DNA of 8,642 nt from Thioglobus_B sp964558405. Its GTDB lineage: Bacteria; Pseudomonadota; Gammaproteobacteria; PS1; Pseudothioglobaceae. The position numbers were made by a program, and so were the translations under genes. The stretch is taken from positions 1 through 8,642 of the forward strand of contig CAZLDG010000039.1 of NCBI GenBank assembly GCA_964558405.1. The letters are read 5' to 3'. Shown one piece after another: positions 6,377 to 8,642 of this stretch; positions within the stretch are counted from its first letter, which is position 1; the number at the start of each line of letters is the position of its first letter. The notes beneath the pieces are model-generated. The model searched no databases, had not been told where the DNA came from, and saw only the letters and a list, made by a program, of their open reading frames with translations.

Positions 6377-7101
6377 ACGTTCTCATTACACGCCCGCTAA
6401 AACAAGCCGGGTTACTGACGCAATTAATAACCCAGGCAGGACACACGCCTTTGCCGTTTCCAACCTTAGAGGTCAAACCACTGGATTGTGAATTGGCTGA
6501 TTATGAGTACGATGTGGTCATCTTTATTAGCAAGAATGCAGTTGAGTATGGTCTGGAACTGTTCGAGAGTATTGATCATGATCAGATCAAAGTATTTGCA
6601 GTGGGCGCTGCAACCGCCAAAGCCCTAGAAGCGCACAATATTCCAGTAAGCGCCTATCCTGAGGAACAGGCCTCTAGTGAGGCGCTATTAAAGCTGTATT
6701 CGGTGAGAAATCTGCGTGATCGAAATATTCTTATCTTCCGTGGCAAAGGTGGCAGGGAAACGCTTAAGCAAGGCCTAGAACCAAACAATAATCAGATTGA
6801 GTATGCTGAGGTGTATGAACGGGTGATGGCAGAGCCGATTGACACCCATCTAAAATCCATTAATCAATTCTTACAAAACACCCAGGGTGTGATTACCATC
6901 ACCAGTGTGGAGAACCTAGAGTCGATGCTGGATTTGGTTAGAATCTTTGATGAGTCGCTGATCGATGAACTGTTGAATTATCCGCTGATACTACTGAGTG
7001 AGCGCATTGCCAAATGTGCACAAGAACTAGGTTTTACGCAGCTACACATTGCCTCGCAAACCAGCGATGAAGGTCTATTACAAGCACTGGAGGCTATTTA
7101 A
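6373..7101 (+). CDS. hemD: Uroporphyrinogen-III synthase (TTG start)
   Basis: The product has 242 aa, the normal family size. It begins at TTG 6373, giving MNVLITRPLKQA, the characteristic HemD N-terminus; GGAG at 6358-6361 lies 11 nt upstream and TTGA overlaps the stop of the preceding gene. Family features: VVIFISKNAVEYGL (48-61), FAVGAATAKAL (75-85), ILIFRGKGGRETL (119-131), AEVYERV with the conserved Tyr (145-151), and ITITSVENLESML (174-186). The enzyme closes hydroxymethylbilane to uroporphyrinogen III in the cytoplasm, the branch point for heme and siroheme. In a dsr-carrying cell it feeds both the heme c of DsrJ and the siroheme that DsrN modifies. The usual partners hemC, hemX and hemY are not adjacent; the neighbours are the DUF72-like gene and a small DNA-binding protein gene. 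Confidence 0.92.
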   Translation: MNVLITRPLKQAGLLTQLITQAGHTPLPFPTLEVKPLDCELADYEYDVVIFISKNAVEYGLELFESIDHDQIKVFAVGAATAKALEAHNIPVSAYPEEQASSEALLKLYSVRNLRDRNILIFRGKGGRETLKQGLEPNNNQIEYAEVYERVMAEPIDTHLKSINQFLQNTQGVITITSVENLESMLDLVRIFDESLIDELLNYPLILLSERIAKCAQELGFTQLHIASQTSDEGLLQALEAI

Positions 7102-7117
7102 TCAAAGTCTAATACAC

Positions 7118-7146
7118 TTGACACAGCTCTAAAACAGAGTTAATTT
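7118..7146 (+). promoter_or_regulatory. Candidate promoter of the HTH/coiled-coil gene
   Basis: A perfect TTGACA (7118-7123) is followed after 17 nt by TAATTT (7141-7146), a weak -10 (3 of 6 consensus). The start point would be near 7153, about 27 nt before the ATG at 7180. A short CTCT/AGAG dyad (7127-7130 with 7136-7139) lies in the spacer. It suggests transcription separate from hemD although the gap is only 78 bp. Confidence 0.45.
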
Positions 7147-7168
7147 ATCAACTATAGGATTGATAGTT
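7146..7168. promoter_or_regulatory. Overlapping dyads near the transcription start: candidate operator
   Basis: Two interlocked inverted repeats occur: TATCAA (7146-7151) with TTGATA (7160-7165), spacer 8; and AACTAT (7150-7155) with ATAGTT (7163-7168), spacer 7. They lie at the expected start of transcription and just before the Shine-Dalgarno site of a gene for a DNA-binding protein, the usual place for an autorepressor site. The 6-bp arms are short for an AT-rich region, so chance is possible. Confidence 0.3.
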
Positions 7169-7179
7169 AAGGGGAGTGT

Positions 7180-7620
7180 ATGATTAAGTTAAGTGTATCT
7201 CAGGCGGCGCGCAAGCTGGGCGTTAGTCGTGGACAGATTCAGGATCAAATCAATTCAGGCAAATTGCAAACGCATGAAGGCTATGTCACCACCGATAGTA
7301 TTCGCCTGGCTTATCCTCATGCAAGCTTTCATTCTGAGCAAGATCAACATATTCAAAAGATGCAAAGAATTCAGGCGGATGCGATTTATAAGTCTGGCGC
7401 TGCAGACACCATGATTCGTGAGAATGAAAAGGTACTGATGGGTGCCATTGCCAAACTCAAAGAACAGCTTAGTCAAGAAAGACTTAAAAATGAGCACTAT
7501 GCTTTAACGTTCTCTGAGTTGAATGAGCAATTGGTAGTATTAGAGCGTTGTTGCCATGCGCAAGACAAGGCGGCCCTACACCAATTACAAGGCTGGGTTA
7601 AGGCAAAGACTAACGCTTAA
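7180..7620 (+). CDS. Small helix-turn-helix/coiled-coil DNA-binding protein
   Basis: The product has 146 aa. Residues 3-30 (SVSQAARKLGVSRGQIQDQI) form a clear MerR/excisionase-type helix-turn-helix, followed by a wing-like EGYVTTDSIRLAYP stretch (33-46). Residues about 55-125 are charged with heptad-like spacing (LKEQLSQERLKNEHY), predicted coiled coil, so it is probably a dimer. Vicinal cysteines 124-125 (RCCHAQ) come after the coil. From memory this resembles proteins labelled 'plasmid replication/partition related' in proteobacterial genomes, but I cannot confirm this and see no plasmid genes. A strong AAGGGGAG (7169-7176) supports the start. It has its own promoter-like sequence and a dyad upstream, so autoregulation is possible. 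Its last 11 bases overlap the end of metF tail to tail. Confidence 0.7.
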   Translation: MIKLSVSQAARKLGVSRGQIQDQINSGKLQTHEGYVTTDSIRLAYPHASFHSEQDQHIQKMQRIQADAIYKSGAADTMIRENEKVLMGAIAKLKEQLSQERLKNEHYALTFSELNEQLVVLERCCHAQDKAALHQLQGWVKAKTNA

Positions 7621-8434
7621 GCTGCTGGGCAATTGCCAGCGAAGGCTGAGTTCTGTTCATCGAGTAGAAGTGCAGACTCTCCACCCCTTGTGATTGCAGT
7701 CTCTGACACAAATTAAGCACCACTTCTTCACCAAACTTAGCAATACTTTCCAGGTCGTCTCCATAGAATTTGAGTCGTTCTAGGATCCATTTAGGGATTT
7801 CCGCACCACACAAATTTGAGAAACGCACCAATTGGGTGTGATTGGTGATTGGCATAATGCCCGGGGTAATAGGAACCTCTACCCCAAGTTTTTGCACGTC
7901 ATCAACAAAACGGAAGTAAGCATCCGCATTATAAAAATACTGAGTAATGGCGGCGTCGGCACCGGCCTTAATCTTGTTGGCAAAGTGCATTAAATCTGCC
8001 TGCACATCGCTTGATTGTGGATGCGCTTCAGGATAGGCAGCCACTTCAATATGAAAATGATCGCCATAGGTGTTTTTGATAAATTCTACCAATTCATTGG
8101 CGTAGTGAAAGTCGCCAATATCACGCACACCTGAAGGAATATCACCGCGTAGCGCAACAATACGATTAATACCCTGGGCTTTGTATTGGTCTAGTAGTTG
8201 GATAATATTGTCTTTCTCAGAACCAATACAAGATAGATGTGGTGCCACTGCTACGTTATCGTGTTGCTGAATATCCAACACCGTTTCTAGCGTTGCCTCT
8301 TGTGTTGAGCCGCCTGCGCCAAAAGTGACCGAGAAATATTCCGGATTAACCGCAGATAATTCTGCGCGAACTTGTTTAAGGTTTTGCTTGCCCTTATCGG
8401 TTCTTGGTGGGAAAAACTCGAAACTTGTTTTCAT
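7610..8434 (-). CDS. metF: 5,10-methylenetetrahydrofolate reductase
   Basis: The product has 274 aa from the ATG at 8432-8434. The frame stays open to a TTG at 8482, but the ATG puts SFEFFPPRT directly at the N-terminus as in short MetF proteins, so it is preferred. Family motifs: FEFFPPRT (5-12) with Glu6 matching catalytic Glu28 of E. coli, VTFGAGGST (36-44), PHLSCIG (65-71), ALRGD (94-98) with Asp98 matching Asp120 (the 92-residue spacing between the two agrees), a QYFYNADAYFRF stretch, PGIMPI and HFYSMNR near the end. The enzyme is a cytoplasmic FAD protein that makes 5-methyl-THF for methionine synthesis. No Shine-Dalgarno site precedes the ATG. It converges on the HTH gene with an 11-bp overlap; no clear terminator is seen between them. 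Confidence 0.94.
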   Translation of the reverse strand: MKTSFEFFPPRTDKGKQNLKQVRAELSAVNPEYFSVTFGAGGSTQEATLETVLDIQQHDNVAVAPHLSCIGSEKDNIIQLLDQYKAQGINRIVALRGDIPSGVRDIGDFHYANELVEFIKNTYGDHFHIEVAAYPEAHPQSSDVQADLMHFANKIKAGADAAITQYFYNADAYFRFVDDVQKLGVEVPITPGIMPITNHTQLVRFSNLCGAEIPKWILERLKFYGDDLESIAKFGEEVVLNLCQRLQSQGVESLHFYSMNRTQPSLAIAQQLKR

Positions 8435-8465
8435 GTTGCGCGCATCTTGAGATAAAAATGGCTTA

Positions 8466-8471
8466 ATTATA
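8466..8471 (-). promoter_or_regulatory. metF -10 box
   Basis: Read on the - strand this is a perfect TATAAT. A start about 7 nt downstream would give a leader of about 25 nt before the preferred metF ATG, which supports that ATG over the upstream TTG (the TTG lies before the box and so could not be translated from this transcript). No consensus -35 sits 16-18 nt upstream; that place is occupied by the inverted repeat at 8487-8507. Confidence 0.45.
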
Positions 8472-8486
8472 TCGTATTTCAATAAA

Positions 8487-8507
8487 GCTATAGTTTTTGT
8501 CTATAGC
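8487..8507. repeat. Perfect 7-bp inverted repeat upstream of metF
   Basis: GCTATAG (8487-8493) and CTATAGC (8501-8507) are separated by the 7-nt spacer TTTTTGT. The dyad covers about -30 to -50 relative to the predicted metF start, so it could be a regulator site replacing or covering the -35 region. It does not match the MetJ box (AGACGTCT) or the MetR site (TGAA-N5-TTCA). A hairpin terminator is less likely: no clear T-run follows on either strand (only TTTATT on the - strand). Confidence 0.45.
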
Positions 8508-8554
8508 CAAACAATCAAGGTAAAATGAGTACGTTTTAGGTCAACAAATAACGG

Positions 8555-8572
8555 ATTCTGAGATATCAGGAT
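8555..8572 (+). repeat. Imperfect inverted repeat just before the infA -10 box
   Basis: ATTCTGA (8555-8561) and TCAGGAT (8566-8572) surround a 4-nt GATA loop; six of seven positions pair and one is G-T. T-rich sequence follows, so in RNA it would look like a weak terminator, but no gene upstream on this strand needs one. It overlaps the place where the infA -35 should be, so an operator is equally possible. Confidence 0.25.
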
Positions 8573-8574
8573 TT

Positions 8575-8580
8575 TATAAT
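8575..8580 (+). promoter_or_regulatory. infA -10 box
   Basis: A perfect TATAAT with an expected start near 8587 gives a leader of about 14 nt before the ATG at 8601. No convincing -35 is seen 16-18 nt upstream (8552-8557 reads CGGATT). The placement directly before infA and divergent from metF supports it. Confidence 0.4.
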
Positions 8581-8600
8581 ATAAAACAGAAATTTACAAT

Positions 8601-8642
8601 ATGGCAAAAAGTGATTACATCGAATTAGAAGGGGTGGTAAAA
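8601..8642 (+). CDS. infA: Translation initiation factor IF-1, first 14 codons (cut by window end)
   Basis: The frame gives MAKSDYIELEGVVK, which matches the IF-1 start (E. coli MAKEDNIEMQGTV) at most positions, including the MAK-D-IE-G-V pattern. IF-1 is a small OB-fold protein of about 72 aa that binds the 30S A site during initiation; the rest lies beyond the window. No Shine-Dalgarno site is visible in the short leader. The identification rests on only 14 residues but the pattern is distinctive. Confidence 0.82.
   Translation, partial: MAKSDYIELEGVVK

Noticed and set aside
7621..7645. Hairpin-like GCTGG/CCAGC with a GCAATTG loop as a terminator between the HTH gene and metF
   Set aside because: It lies inside the metF coding region and no T-run follows on either strand, so it is weak as an intrinsic terminator.
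8435..8482. MetF starting at TTG 8482 with 16 more residues
   Set aside because: The TTG lies upstream of the likely -10 box, and the ATG at 8434 gives the usual short MetF N-terminus right before SFEFFPPRT.
1..8642. CTAG abundance as a sign of unusual restriction or repair
   Set aside because: A rough count by eye is about thirty sites, close to what the approximate base composition predicts; it is merely not avoided as in enterics.
1..8642. Mobile elements, CRISPR arrays, tRNA or rRNA genes
   Set aside because: No transposase, integrase, regular repeat array or RNA gene pattern was seen on either strand.

Overview
The window reads as the chromosome of a sulfur-oxidising gammaproteobacterium, most likely of the SUP05/Thioglobus type or a relative (inference from gene content and an AT-leaning sequence; base composition was not counted). 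The main evidence is the left half, which is the 3' part of a dissimilatory sulfite reductase (dsr) operon in the order dsrL-J-O-P-N-R. This matches the tail of the classical oxidative order known from Allochromatium vinosum (dsrABEFHCMKLJOPNRS), but no dsrS follows dsrR here.

Positions 1-4677 (+ strand): the C-terminal part of DsrL (iron-sulfur flavoprotein oxidoreductase); DsrJ, DsrO and DsrP (the periplasmic triheme cytochrome, periplasmic iron-sulfur protein and membrane quinone-side subunit of the DsrMKJOP complex); DsrN (siroheme amidation for DsrAB); and DsrR (cysteine-free A-type scaffold relative). The genes are tightly packed, with small gaps or 1-4 nt overlaps and good Shine-Dalgarno sites, so they are almost certainly one operon. 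Two subunits of the membrane complex have altered cofactor sites. DsrJ has no cysteine outside its three CxxCH motifs, so the distal Cys ligand known in the family is absent. DsrO has 12 cysteines arranged as though one complete [4Fe-4S] site had been lost while three were kept.

Positions 4629-5726 (- strand): TsaE (tRNA t6A ATPase), whose 3' end overlaps dsrR by 49 bp tail to tail; then a 100-N assembly gap (5114-5213); then the N-terminal half of a CaCA-type Na+/Ca2+ antiporter. The apparent continuous reading frame across the gap is an artefact of joining two unrelated genes.

Positions 5771-7620 (+ strand): a 201-aa protein that looks like a short, divergent DUF72 relative, overlapped by hemD (TTG start; uroporphyrinogen-III synthase, a step towards both heme and siroheme), then a small helix-turn-helix/coiled-coil DNA-binding protein with its own promoter-like sequence and a dyad near the expected transcription start.

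Positions 7610-8642: metF on the - strand, an intergenic region with divergent promoter-like sequences and a perfect 7-bp inverted repeat, and the first 14 codons of infA (+ strand). Together the genes cover sulfur oxidation, tetrapyrrole supply for the siroheme enzyme, and housekeeping. I see no phage, transposon, CRISPR or RNA gene, and no clearly new multi-gene system. The most interesting signals are the changed redox-centre ligands in DsrJ and DsrO.
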